A stretch of DNA of 14,916 bases from an uncultured beta proteobacterium (GTDB lineage Bacteria > Pseudomonadota > Gammaproteobacteria > Burkholderiales > SG8-39). Where the stretch lies: the NCBI GenBank assembly GCA_902826155.1, contig CADEDU010000124.1, positions 1-14,916 on the forward strand, read 5' to 3'. How positions within the stretch are numbered: position 1 is the stretch's first letter; each line of letters begins with the position of its first letter. Shown in pieces: positions 6,907 through 14,501 of the stretch. Under the pieces are notes generated by a model. It ran no database searches. It was not told where the DNA came from and saw nothing but the letters and a program-made list of their open reading frames with translations. Made by a program: the position numbers and the translations under genes.

Positions 6907-7442
6907 GAGCGGGCGGGGCGGTCGGGCGATGGAACTTGTTGGCAGAACGGGCGGCTGGACTTGCGACGGTGGACTGGATGCGGGTTCGCCAAGCTCGAAA
7001 AACAACGAACCGAAAAGCAACGAACCCGACGAATTCAACGTAGGAGTGGCGGCCACCTTTCCGGATCGAGTGTAGCTGCCCTTCGTTGAACTTCGAATGA
7101 CACCAATGGGTGAATTTGTTTGTTAGTACACGATATCCGCCGGGAGGTTCCGCGCGAGGCCGATCGGCTACGTCCGTCGATCGCGCCGGGCTCACCGTAT
7201 GAGCTATTACCCCCGCTACATTGCCTGCGTGCGGAACCGCTGGGCGGGTTTGCCGAGCGTCGATCAGGTCGTGGCTACCCCCATCGCAACGGCCCAGCGC
7301 GGCGTTCAGTTGACTGCCCCGGCGCTCCCGCACACCACGGCTGGCGCGGGTGCGGCCTAGCGCGTCACCGGCGCGTTCGCCCAACCAGCCGTTCCGTCGA
7401 ATTCGAGATCGATTCGCTTATGGGAGAATGGAGGTACGGGCA
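6907..7442. promoter_or_regulatory. divergent mcd-recA intergenic region
   Basis: This stretch separates divergent mcd and recA. On the minus strand TACACT (plus 7069-7074) could be a -10 box for mcd. The stretch around 7081-7130 is clearly more AT-rich than its surroundings and is a likely promoter zone. I checked all five CTG triplets between 7057 and 7442: none is followed by N10-CAG, so there is no classical LexA box of the CTG-N10-CAG form. TTGACT at 7310-7315 looks like a -35 element but has no matching -10. An open frame across 7120-7500 lacks any protein signature and I do not call it a gene. Confidence 0.5.
7430..7434 (+). promoter_or_regulatory. ribosome-binding site that sets the recA start
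   Basis: GGAGG at 7430-7434 lies 8 bases before the ATG at 7443, an ideal Shine-Dalgarno position. The downstream ATG at 7473, which corresponds to the usual RecA N-terminus (MDQNKSKAL), has no such site. The sequence therefore supports the upstream start. Confidence 0.7.
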
Positions 7443-8505
<1,063 letters not shown>

Positions 8506-8513
<8 letters not shown>

Positions 8514-8548
8514 CACCGGCTAGGGCTCGCCCGGCCGGCCGGCGGTGC
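8506..8548 (+). promoter_or_regulatory. recA-recX junction: stop-codon direct repeat and GC-rich hairpin
   Basis: CCGGCTAG occurs twice, at 8506-8513 (containing the recA stop) and 8516-8523, separated by two bases. GCACCG (8513-8518) can pair with CGGTGC (8543-8548) around a GC-rich interior (GCCCGGCCGGCCGG). There is no T-tract. In E. coli a partial terminator between recA and recX keeps RecX low; this structure could do the same here, but that is inference from position. Confidence 0.35.
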
Positions 8549-8556
8549 GATCCACG

Positions 8557-9000
8557 ATGGCGGTGTCGCTCAAGGCGCGTGCGCTCAAGCTCCTGGCCGG
8601 GCGCGAGCACACTCGCCAGGAGATGCGCGCTAAGCTGCGCACGCACTGCGAGCGTCCCGAGGAACTCGAAGCGCTGCTCGACGAGCTCGAGCAGCGCAAG
8701 CTGCTCTCCGACGAGCGCTACGCCGAAGCCCGGGCGCGCCAGCTCGGCAGGAAGTACGGATCGGCCCGCGTCGCCTACGACCTGCGCGCCAAGGGCGTCA
8801 GCGACGAAACGGTCGCGCGCACCGTGGCCGCCCAGGCCCCCCAAGAATTCGAACGGGCGCAGCAGGCGTGGGCCAAGCGTTTCGGCAGTCCGCCCCGCGA
8901 CCCGCTGGAGAAAGCCAAGCAGATGCGCTTTCTGCAAGGGCGCGGGTTCTCGATCGATGTGGTCCGACGCGTGGTCCCTCGCGTCAGCGCGGAGGAATGA
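8557..9000 (+). CDS. recX: regulatory protein RecX
   Basis: RecX binds RecA filaments and limits their growth. The 147-residue protein shows the family's three-helix repeats: SLKARALKLLAGREHTRQEMRAKL near the N-terminus, ELEALLDELEQRKLLSDERYAEARARQ in the middle with GSARVAYDLRAKGVSDETV, then the final repeat QQAWAKRFGSPPRD followed by KQMRFLQGRGFSIDVVRRVV. It lies directly after recA, its normal place. I chose the ATG at 8557; a GTG at 8545 would add four residues. No strong ribosome-binding site precedes either, which fits low expression. The stop is one base before the next ATG. Confidence 0.93.
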   Translation: MAVSLKARALKLLAGREHTRQEMRAKLRTHCERPEELEALLDELEQRKLLSDERYAEARARQLGRKYGSARVAYDLRAKGVSDETVARTVAAQAPQEFERAQQAWAKRFGSPPRDPLEKAKQMRFLQGRGFSIDVVRRVVPRVSAEE

Positions 9001-9001
9001 G

Positions 9002-9496
9002 ATGGCTGTTGCCGGACAGATTCGCCCCTGCACGCCGGCCGATTTCGACGCGATCCACCGCATCGTCAACGACGCCGCGCAGGCCTATCGTGGCGTGATC
9101 CCAGCCGACTGCTGGCACGAGCCGTACATGTCACGCGACGACTTGGCCACCGAAATCGGCGCCGGCGTGGTCTTCGCCGGCTACGAGCGCGCCGGAGCGC
9201 TGATCGGTGTGATGGGCAGCCAGAACGTCAAAGACGTCACGCTGATCCGACATGCCTATGTATCCACTTCGGTGCGGCGAAGCGGCATCGGCGCGGGGCT
9301 GCTCGCGCACTTGCGCTCAGGCACGAAGCGGCCGGTGCTGATCGGTACCTGGGCCGCGGCCCAATGGGCGGTCGATTTCTACGTGAAGCACGGCTTTCGC
9401 GTCGTGACCGGCGCCGAGAAGGACCGGCTGCTCAAGATCTACTGGACCATTCCCGAGCGCCAGATCGAAACGTCGGTGGTGCTGGCGGATCGGTGA
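9002..9496 (+). CDS. GNAT-family N-acetyltransferase
   Basis: This 164-residue protein fits the GNAT fold. It starts IRPCTPADFDAIHRIVNDAAQAY (7-29), carries the acetyl-CoA pyrophosphate loop RRSGIG in motif A (AYVSTSVRRSGIGAGLLAHL, 85-104) and ends with motif B AVDFYVKHGFRVV (123-135). The substrate cannot be told from sequence. Similar proteins are often annotated as acetyltransferases of small molecules or of protein N-termini. GGAGG at 8991-8995, inside the end of recX, lies 6 bases before the ATG. The gene is thus translated from the recA-recX transcript or one overlapping it. Its stop lies 4 bases from the stop of the opposing transglycosylase gene. Confidence 0.88.
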   Translation: MAVAGQIRPCTPADFDAIHRIVNDAAQAYRGVIPADCWHEPYMSRDDLATEIGAGVVFAGYERAGALIGVMGSQNVKDVTLIRHAYVSTSVRRSGIGAGLLAHLRSGTKRPVLIGTWAAAQWAVDFYVKHGFRVVTGAEKDRLLKIYWTIPERQIETSVVLADR

Positions 9497-9500
9497 AGCG

Positions 9501-10790
9501 CTAAGGCTTTCGCAGCGCCTCCAGCACCTTGCCTCCTGCGCGCGGCACCGGCGGTAGCCCGACTTTGGCCTGGAACTCCTTGATCGCCGCCAGCGTCTTC
9601 GGGCCGATGCGGCCATCGGGAGGGCCCACGTCGAAGCCGCGCTTGTTGAGCAGTTCCTGCACTTCGCGGCGTTCCGCGCGCGACAAACCGCGATCGTCGG
9701 TCGGCCAGGCGTTGGCGAACGGACCGGCACCGCGGAGCCGGTCGCCCAGGTGCGCGATCGCCAGGGCGTACGACTCGGCCGCGTTGTAGGCGTAGATCGC
9801 ATCGAAGTTCCTGAACACCAGAAACGCCGGACCCGACGCGCCCGCCGGCATCAGCAGCCCGGCCTCGCTCGTGCCCTCGAGTGCCTTGCCGTCGGCGCGC
9901 TTCAGGCCAAGCCCCGACCAGTGCGCGAGCGGCTGCTTGCTGCGGCGATCGGAGCGTCCGTTGAACCCGCCCGGCAAGCGCACCTCGAACCCCCACGGCT
10001 CGCCTGCACGCCATCCCGCACGCTTCAGATAGTTGGCGGTCGAGCCGATGACGTCGGGGATCGAGCCGACGATGTCGCGCTTGCCGTCGCCGTCGAAATC
10101 GATGGCCACGCGCTGAAACGTCGAGGGCATGAACTGCGTCTGACCGAAGGCCCCGGCCCACGATCCGACCAGCGACTCCAGACCGATATCGCCCGACTGC
10201 ACGATCTGCAACGTCGAGATGAATTCGCCGCGGAAGTACGGCTGGCGCGACCCGTTGCACGAAAGCGTGGCGAGCGATCGCACCAGCGGCCGACCGCCGA
10301 GCGACTTGCCGTAATCGGACTCCACACCCCATACCGCTACGAGCGTGTGGCGATCGACACCGAACTGCTGCTCGGCGCGCACGAGTACGTCGCTCCATTG
10401 GGTGAGCCGCGCGCGCCCGTCGGTGATGCGTTCATCATCGACCAGAGAGGCAAGGTAGTCCCAGATCGGTGTCTTGAACTCCGGCTGATTGCCCATCGCG
10501 TCGAGCACCGACTGATCGGGCACCAGGCCGGCAGTGACCCGATCGAACGTCTCTGCGCTGACGCCGCGCGCGATCGCCTGCGTGCGCACCTCTGGCAGGC
10601 AGCGGGCGAATCCGTCGAGCTGGGCATTGGCATTTCCGGCAACAACCAGCGCGACAAGCGCCGCGATCACGCCGAACATACCCGCCGAAGCGGCCAAGTT
10701 GCGACGATTCTTGGCCGCGCGTGGATGCAGCCGGCATAGCGAGCCGTACGACTGGCGTGGCAAGTTTTGGGGATTGCGGTCGAGGCGCAT
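9501..10790 (-). CDS. secreted lytic murein transglycosylase (MltB family) with peptidoglycan-binding domain
   Basis: The enzyme cleaves the MurNAc-GlcNAc bond of peptidoglycan non-hydrolytically to give 1,6-anhydromuropeptides in the periplasm. From the ATG at 10790 it has 429 residues. A signal peptide ends with FGVIAALVALVVAGNANA/Q at about residue 56, with a long basic region before it. The MltB-type domain shows AVWGVESDYGKSLG with the catalytic-type Glu157, GRPLVRSLATLS, GSWAGAFGQTQFMPSTF and the EF-hand-like calcium loop DFDGDGKRD. Residues about 369-429 (SRAERREVQELLNKRGFDVG, then GRIGPKTLAAIKEFQ) are a PG_binding_1 domain. No lipobox is present, so it is soluble, unlike E. coli MltB. 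A shorter start at 10679 (MFGVIAALV) lacks the charged region, and a longer frame to 10973 has no support. Confidence 0.92.
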   Translation of the reverse strand: MRLDRNPQNLPRQSYGSLCRLHPRAAKNRRNLAASAGMFGVIAALVALVVAGNANAQLDGFARCLPEVRTQAIARGVSAETFDRVTAGLVPDQSVLDAMGNQPEFKTPIWDYLASLVDDERITDGRARLTQWSDVLVRAEQQFGVDRHTLVAVWGVESDYGKSLGGRPLVRSLATLSCNGSRQPYFRGEFISTLQIVQSGDIGLESLVGSWAGAFGQTQFMPSTFQRVAIDFDGDGKRDIVGSIPDVIGSTANYLKRAGWRAGEPWGFEVRLPGGFNGRSDRRSKQPLAHWSGLGLKRADGKALEGTSEAGLLMPAGASGPAFLVFRNFDAIYAYNAAESYALAIAHLGDRLRGAGPFANAWPTDDRGLSRAERREVQELLNKRGFDVGPPDGRIGPKTLAAIKEFQAKVGLPPVPRAGGKVLEALRKP

Positions 10791-10930
10791 CGGGCGAGCG
10801 ATGATCAGATCGAACAGGCGCCGATGATGCCATCCGATGCACCCGGCGTGATTCCGATCGTCGCCCGATTGGCATCGTGCACAATCCGGTTCGCTGCAAG
10901 AATCGAAATCCGTCTGAATCGGAGGCCGAC
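10791..10930 (+). promoter_or_regulatory. divergent region with candidate ligB-like promoter and ribosome-binding site
   Basis: This region separates the transglycosylase (minus) and dioxygenase (plus) genes. CACAAT at 10880-10885 could be a -10 box, leaving a 5' leader of about 40 bases; no clear -35 is visible. GGAGG at 10921-10925 lies 5 bases before a TTG at 10931 and fixes that codon as the dioxygenase start over the in-frame GTG at 10877, which has no such site. Confidence 0.45.
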
Positions 10931-11893
10931 TTGGCTCACATCGTCGTCGCCGGCGCGCTATCGCATAGCCCACTCATCAACTACGAACCCGACCCTGCGG
11001 ATGCTGCCGCGATCGAGCGGTATCGCACTCACACGCGACGGCTCGGTGAGGCGATTCGCGCCGCCCGAGTCGACGTGCTGGTCATCATCGGTCAGGATCA
11101 CTTCCGGTCGCTGTTCTACGACCTGATGCCGCCTTTCGTGATCGGCACCGGGCGTGTGGATGGCTGGGGCGACTGGCGCACGGCGAAGGGGCCGTTCAAC
11201 GTTGCCACGGCGCTGGCGCGGCACATCCATCGAACGCTGCTTGCGCGCGAGTTCGACTGTGCGGCGTCCTACGACCTGCGGGTCGACCACGGCATCACTC
11301 AGCCATTCCAACTGCTGGATCTGCCCGATTCCACCACGATCGTGCCGATCCTGGTGAACACCTCCGCGCCACCGCTGCCCACGCCGTGGCGCAGCTATGC
11401 GTTCGGCGAAGCATTGGCCGAGGCGATTCGCACGCACGCCGAATCATTGCGGGTCGCGATCATCGGCTCGGGCGGGCTATCGCATTCACCGCCGGCGGCT
11501 GACATCGAATCGACCCGCCCGGAAGATGCCGAACGTGTGCGGCGGCTGATCCACGGTCGAGAGAGCGTGGCGCAAGACGAGGACGGGCGCGTGAAGGGTC
11601 TGCTCGCTGCGGTGCGCTCGGGAAAGTTCGCCGGTTCGGTGCGAGCCGATTGGGATCGGCGCATCCTCGACCGACTGGCACGCGGCGACGCGAAAGCGCT
11701 CGCGCACGAGCTGGACGAACCAGGCATCGAACGCGATGGCGGCAACGGCGGGCAGGAGCTGCGCACTTGGCTCGCGATGTGCGGGGCAACCGGCAACGCA
11801 CCGATGGACGTGCTGGGTTATGAACCGATTCCGTACCTCATCACCGGAATGGGTGTGGTGCGCGCGCAGCTGTCCGCGCAGTTGTCCGATTAG
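10931..11893 (+). CDS. class III extradiol ring-cleavage dioxygenase (LigB family)
   Basis: This family opens catechol-type rings next to the hydroxyls using Fe(II) and O2; LigB is the catalytic subunit of protocatechuate 4,5-dioxygenase. From the TTG start the protein has 320 residues and begins MAHIVVAGALSHSP, the normal LigB N-terminus. Candidate iron ligands are His12 (SHSP), His57 (GQDHF) and Glu276 (NGGQELRTW). Further conserved histidines are His120 (RVDHGITQP) and His185 (GGLSHSP). The end has YEPIPYLITGMGVV, also typical. No LigA-type small subunit lies next to it, so it may be a single-chain enzyme or take its partner from elsewhere. The substrate is not determined; protocatechuate, gallate or a substituted catechol are possible. 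A cupin gene follows after 30 bases in an apparent operon. Confidence 0.88.
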   Translation: MAHIVVAGALSHSPLINYEPDPADAAAIERYRTHTRRLGEAIRAARVDVLVIIGQDHFRSLFYDLMPPFVIGTGRVDGWGDWRTAKGPFNVATALARHIHRTLLAREFDCAASYDLRVDHGITQPFQLLDLPDSTTIVPILVNTSAPPLPTPWRSYAFGEALAEAIRTHAESLRVAIIGSGGLSHSPPAADIESTRPEDAERVRRLIHGRESVAQDEDGRVKGLLAAVRSGKFAGSVRADWDRRILDRLARGDAKALAHELDEPGIERDGGNGGQELRTWLAMCGATGNAPMDVLGYEPIPYLITGMGVVRAQLSAQLSD

Positions 11894-11923
11894 ATTCAGT
11901 CCCACAAGAGGAGAAAAGACGTC

Positions 11924-12526
11924 ATGGCCGTTCGTAAAGCCGCTGCCAAGGTGGCGCCACGTGTTCGCAAGATCCGGCGCATCGTCACCGGACACGATGC
12001 GAAGGGGCGCTCGGTATTCGCCTCCGATCGCGCATCACCGCACGTCATCGCAATCGCGGGGACGCCCACGTTCGGCGTGACCGATCTGTGGCGCACCAGC
12101 AGGGCACCCGCCGACAACGCGAGTAAGAAGGATCCATGCGTGGGCATCCAGCAACTCGCGCCACAGGCCAACGGCTCGGTGGTGCGCGTGGTGGAGTTTC
12201 CACCCGACAAGGTCTGGATGGCGAAAGTCACCGCCGAGAAGGCCTTCGCCTCGCTCGGCAAATCAGGCAGCGCAGCGCTCGCAGCCAACAAGGCAAGCAG
12301 CCGTCATACGATGATGCACACGACCGATACCGTCGATTACGCCATCATCCTTTCGGGCGAGATCTGGGCCGTCATGGACGTCGGCGAGAAGAAGATGAAG
12401 GCGGGCGATGTGCTGATCCAGCGCGGCACCAATCACGCGTGGTCGAACCGCAGCAGCAAGCCGTGCCTGGTGGCGTTCGTGCTGATCGACGCCAAGCCGG
12501 TCCGAGGCGCCAAGCGAAGTCATTGA
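11924..12526 (+). CDS. cupin-domain protein downstream of the dioxygenase
   Basis: The 200-residue protein ends in a single cupin barrel (about 127-190). The barrel includes HTTDTVDYAIILSGE (132-146), GDVLIQRGTNHAWSN (161-175) and PCLVAFVLIDA. The metal-site pattern is reduced: one His (132) with Asp138 in motif 1, and His171 with Asn175 in motif 2. Metal binding is therefore uncertain. IRRIVTGHDAKGRSVFASD (18-36) is a conserved opening seen in this cupin group. The first 19 residues form a Lys/Arg/Ala tail (MAVRKAAAKVAPRVRKIRR), which is unusual. A strong AGAGGAG at about 11907-11913 precedes the ATG at 11924. Its place just after the dioxygenase suggests a role with an aromatic acid or its cleavage product, but this is only context. 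Confidence 0.82.
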   Translation: MAVRKAAAKVAPRVRKIRRIVTGHDAKGRSVFASDRASPHVIAIAGTPTFGVTDLWRTSRAPADNASKKDPCVGIQQLAPQANGSVVRVVEFPPDKVWMAKVTAEKAFASLGKSGSAALAANKASSRHTMMHTTDTVDYAIILSGEIWAVMDVGEKKMKAGDVLIQRGTNHAWSNRSSKPCLVAFVLIDAKPVRGAKRSH

Positions 12527-12652
12527 CGGCGACAAACCGCGGGCGCCGGATCGTGACGAAAGTCCGTTCGGCTGACGATCACCGCCACGCCCGGTCGGTC
12601 ACCGTGGCGTCGTTCGTCGTGAACGCGCGCGCGGGGCGGTCATCATCGCCCG
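12527..12652. other. intergenic spacer, cupin to two-TM protein
   Basis: This 126-base gap is GC-rich. I find no convincing promoter or terminator hairpin with a T-tract, and no Shine-Dalgarno sequence just before the ATG at 12653. Confidence 0.4.
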
Positions 12653-13399
12653 ATGCGCTCGATCGAACGACTCCTCAAGCTCATCATGGTGCTCAGCCTG
12701 GCGGTGGCGGTGCTCGCGTGGTTCAAGCGCGAAGCGTTGCCCGCGCCTGCCCAATTGAGCACCGAACTGTTGCGCGATCCCGTGCAGGAGCAGGTGCGCG
12801 CCACCCCGAAGCAGACGACCGTCGGCGGGGTGCAGTACACCATCAAGCCGCTCTACCGCTACGAGTTGTGGGGTTTGGTGGTGAGCCGCCACGACGCCAA
12901 GTCGTTCTGGGATATCGCGCACAAGGAATGGAACGACCACCTCAACGTGGCCGATCTGTGCGTCGTGTACGGCGCCAATGTGAAGAGCGCGGTCTACTCC
13001 GATCTCGATTACTGGAGCGATCAGTGGACCTGCTGGGTGCGCGGGAACTCGGCCGAAGTCATGGGCCGATTTTCCGGTGAGGCGCTGTCGAACAACCATC
13101 TGCTCACCGACAGCAAGTCGATGGCCAAGAAGCTGCGCAACCTGCGCATCGGCGATCAGATCAAGCTCTCGGGCTATCTGGCCGAGTACTCGCACAACCA
13201 CGGCCGGCCATTCTTTCGCGGCACCAGCACCACGCGCACCGACACCGGCAATGGCGCGTGCGAGACGATCTACGTCGAGGACCTGGAGCTGCTGCGCGCC
13301 GGCGGTGGTCCGTGGCGCGTGTTGTGGTGGGTCGCGCTCCTCGCGCTCGCCGCGAGCGTGGTCACCTGGTTCATGCTGCCGTATCGCGCCACCGACTAG
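12653..13399 (+). CDS. conserved membrane-anchored protein of unknown function with a TM segment at each end
   Basis: I do not recognise a named family. The 248-residue protein has an N-terminal membrane segment (about 7-24, LLKLIMVLSLAVAVLAWF) and a C-terminal one (about 222-241), with a soluble domain of about 190 residues between. That domain contains LYRYELWGLVVSRHDAKSFW (67-86), HKEWNDHLNVADLCVVYGAN (90-109), DQWTCWVR, LSNNHLLTD and TDTGNGACETIYVEDLELL. Three cysteines (103, 127, 203) sit in these conserved-looking blocks and could form a disulphide if the domain faces the periplasm. I recall hypothetical proteobacterial proteins with the same blocks but no function. The start lacks a ribosome-binding site. 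The VIT1-like gene follows 52 bases later in the same direction. Confidence 0.8.
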   Translation: MRSIERLLKLIMVLSLAVAVLAWFKREALPAPAQLSTELLRDPVQEQVRATPKQTTVGGVQYTIKPLYRYELWGLVVSRHDAKSFWDIAHKEWNDHLNVADLCVVYGANVKSAVYSDLDYWSDQWTCWVRGNSAEVMGRFSGEALSNNHLLTDSKSMAKKLRNLRIGDQIKLSGYLAEYSHNHGRPFFRGTSTTRTDTGNGACETIYVEDLELLRAGGGPWRVLWWVALLALAASVVTWFMLPYRATD

Positions 13400-13414
13400 A
13401 CGTATAGGGGCGCA

Positions 13415-13444
13415 TTGCCGCGGTGCTGGCCGCTCGGCCACAAT
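13415..13444 (+). promoter_or_regulatory. candidate promoter for the VIT1-like transporter
   Basis: TTGCCG (13415-13420) and CACAAT (13439-13444) are separated by 18 bases, a fair sigma-70 layout. Transcription would start within a few bases of the ATG at 13452, so the mRNA would be leaderless or nearly so. This agrees with the lack of a Shine-Dalgarno sequence there. Confidence 0.35.
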
Positions 13445-13451
13445 CCGCACC

Positions 13452-14489
13452 ATGGCCAACCTGCTCGAAGGCTGGACGAGCGAAATGCGCTCGGCCTATT
13501 TGTATCGCGTGCTCGCCAATCTGGAGGGCGACGCGGACCGCTCGCGCCTGTTCGACAAGCTCGCCGTCGAGGCCGAGGGCCAGGCCGGCATCTGGGCCAG
13601 TTCCGCCTCGGCAAGTGGTGTGCCGGTGCCCGAGCGTTTCAGCCCCGACCGGCGCACGCTGCTGGTCGCGCATCTGACGCGGCGCATGGGGCCGCGGGCG
13701 ATGCGCATGGTGCTCGCGGCGATGAAGGTCCGTGGGCTTTCGGTGTACGGCCACGGCGTGCCCGGTCACCCCGCACCCACTTCGATCGAGGACATGGCCA
13801 AGCGCCATCGTGGCCTGGGCAGCGGCGGCAACCTGCGTGCTTCGGTGTTCGGCGTCAATGACGGGCTGGTGTCGAACGTCAGCCTGATCCTCGGCGTGGC
13901 GGGCGCGGCGGCCAGCAACAACGTGGTGCTGGTATCAGGCATTGCCGGGCTGCTCGCCGGCGCGTTCTCGATGGCCGCCGGCGAATACGTCTCGGTACGC
14001 TCGCAGCGGGAAATGTTCGAGTACCAGATCGGACTTGAGCGTGATGAGCTGGCGCAGTATCCGCAGGAGGAGGCCGAGGAGCTGGCACTGATCTACGCCG
14101 CGCGCGGCATGGACGCCGGTGATGCCGATAGGCTGGCGCGCGCCACGATCGCCGATCCGGACCGCGCGCTCGATACGCTCGCACGCGAAGAGCTCGGGCT
14201 GAATCCCGACGAGCTGGGGTCACCCTGGGGCGCGGCGCTGTCGTCGTTTGGATCGTTTGCGCTGGGCGCCGCAGTGCCGCTGCTGCCGTTCTTTCTGATT
14301 CGCGGCCCAGCAGCGCTCGGCGCAAGCGTCGTGCTGACGGCGATCGCTTTGTTCGTCGTGGGCGCATTGATCAGCTTGTTTACCGGTCGCCATGCCTGGC
14401 GCGGCGGGCTGCGCATGCTCGCGATCGGTGCGGCGGCGGGCGCGGCCACTTACCTGATCGGCTCGCTGCTGGGCGTGTCGTTGGCGTAG
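13452..14489 (+). CDS. VIT1/CCC1-family iron/manganese transporter with N-terminal ferritin-like domain
   Basis: Proteins of this architecture move Fe(II) or Mn(II) across the inner membrane; the bacterial group with a ferritin-like head (MbfA type) exports iron. The head is at about 1-115: SAYLYRVLANLEGDADRSRL (14-33) then LAVEAEGQAGIW (37-48). Glu11, Glu25 and Glu40/42 are candidate metal ligands, while the usual ExxH histidine seems replaced by Gln44. The VIT1 domain starts LRASVFGVNDGLVSNVSLIL (128-147), continues with LLAGAFSMAAGEYVSVRSQR (167-186), a cytosolic Glu-rich helix pair (187-250), and three more hydrophobic segments (about 258-283, 287-310, 320-343). That makes five membrane segments, as in VIT1. 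The protein has 345 residues. The next gene begins 12 bases after its stop. Confidence 0.88.
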   Translation: MANLLEGWTSEMRSAYLYRVLANLEGDADRSRLFDKLAVEAEGQAGIWASSASASGVPVPERFSPDRRTLLVAHLTRRMGPRAMRMVLAAMKVRGLSVYGHGVPGHPAPTSIEDMAKRHRGLGSGGNLRASVFGVNDGLVSNVSLILGVAGAAASNNVVLVSGIAGLLAGAFSMAAGEYVSVRSQREMFEYQIGLERDELAQYPQEEAEELALIYAARGMDAGDADRLARATIADPDRALDTLAREELGLNPDELGSPWGAALSSFGSFALGAAVPLLPFFLIRGPAALGASVVLTAIALFVVGALISLFTGRHAWRGGLRMLAIGAAAGAATYLIGSLLGVSLA

Positions 14490-14501
14490 CCCGCTCCGGT
14501 C

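Noticed and set aside
10877..10930. GTG start at 10877 for the dioxygenase
   Set aside because: It has no ribosome-binding site and adds residues before the canonical N-terminus, whereas the TTG at 10931 has GGAGG five bases upstream.
10791..10973. Longer N-terminus for the lytic transglycosylase (frame open to 10973)
   Set aside because: It would put about 98 residues before the hydrophobic signal core and overlap the divergent dioxygenase start region; the ATG at 10790 is more reasonable.
12136..13080. 314-codon plus-strand open frame spanning the cupin and the two-TM protein gene
   Set aside because: It lies out of frame with both supported genes and has an Arg-rich composition without domain signatures.
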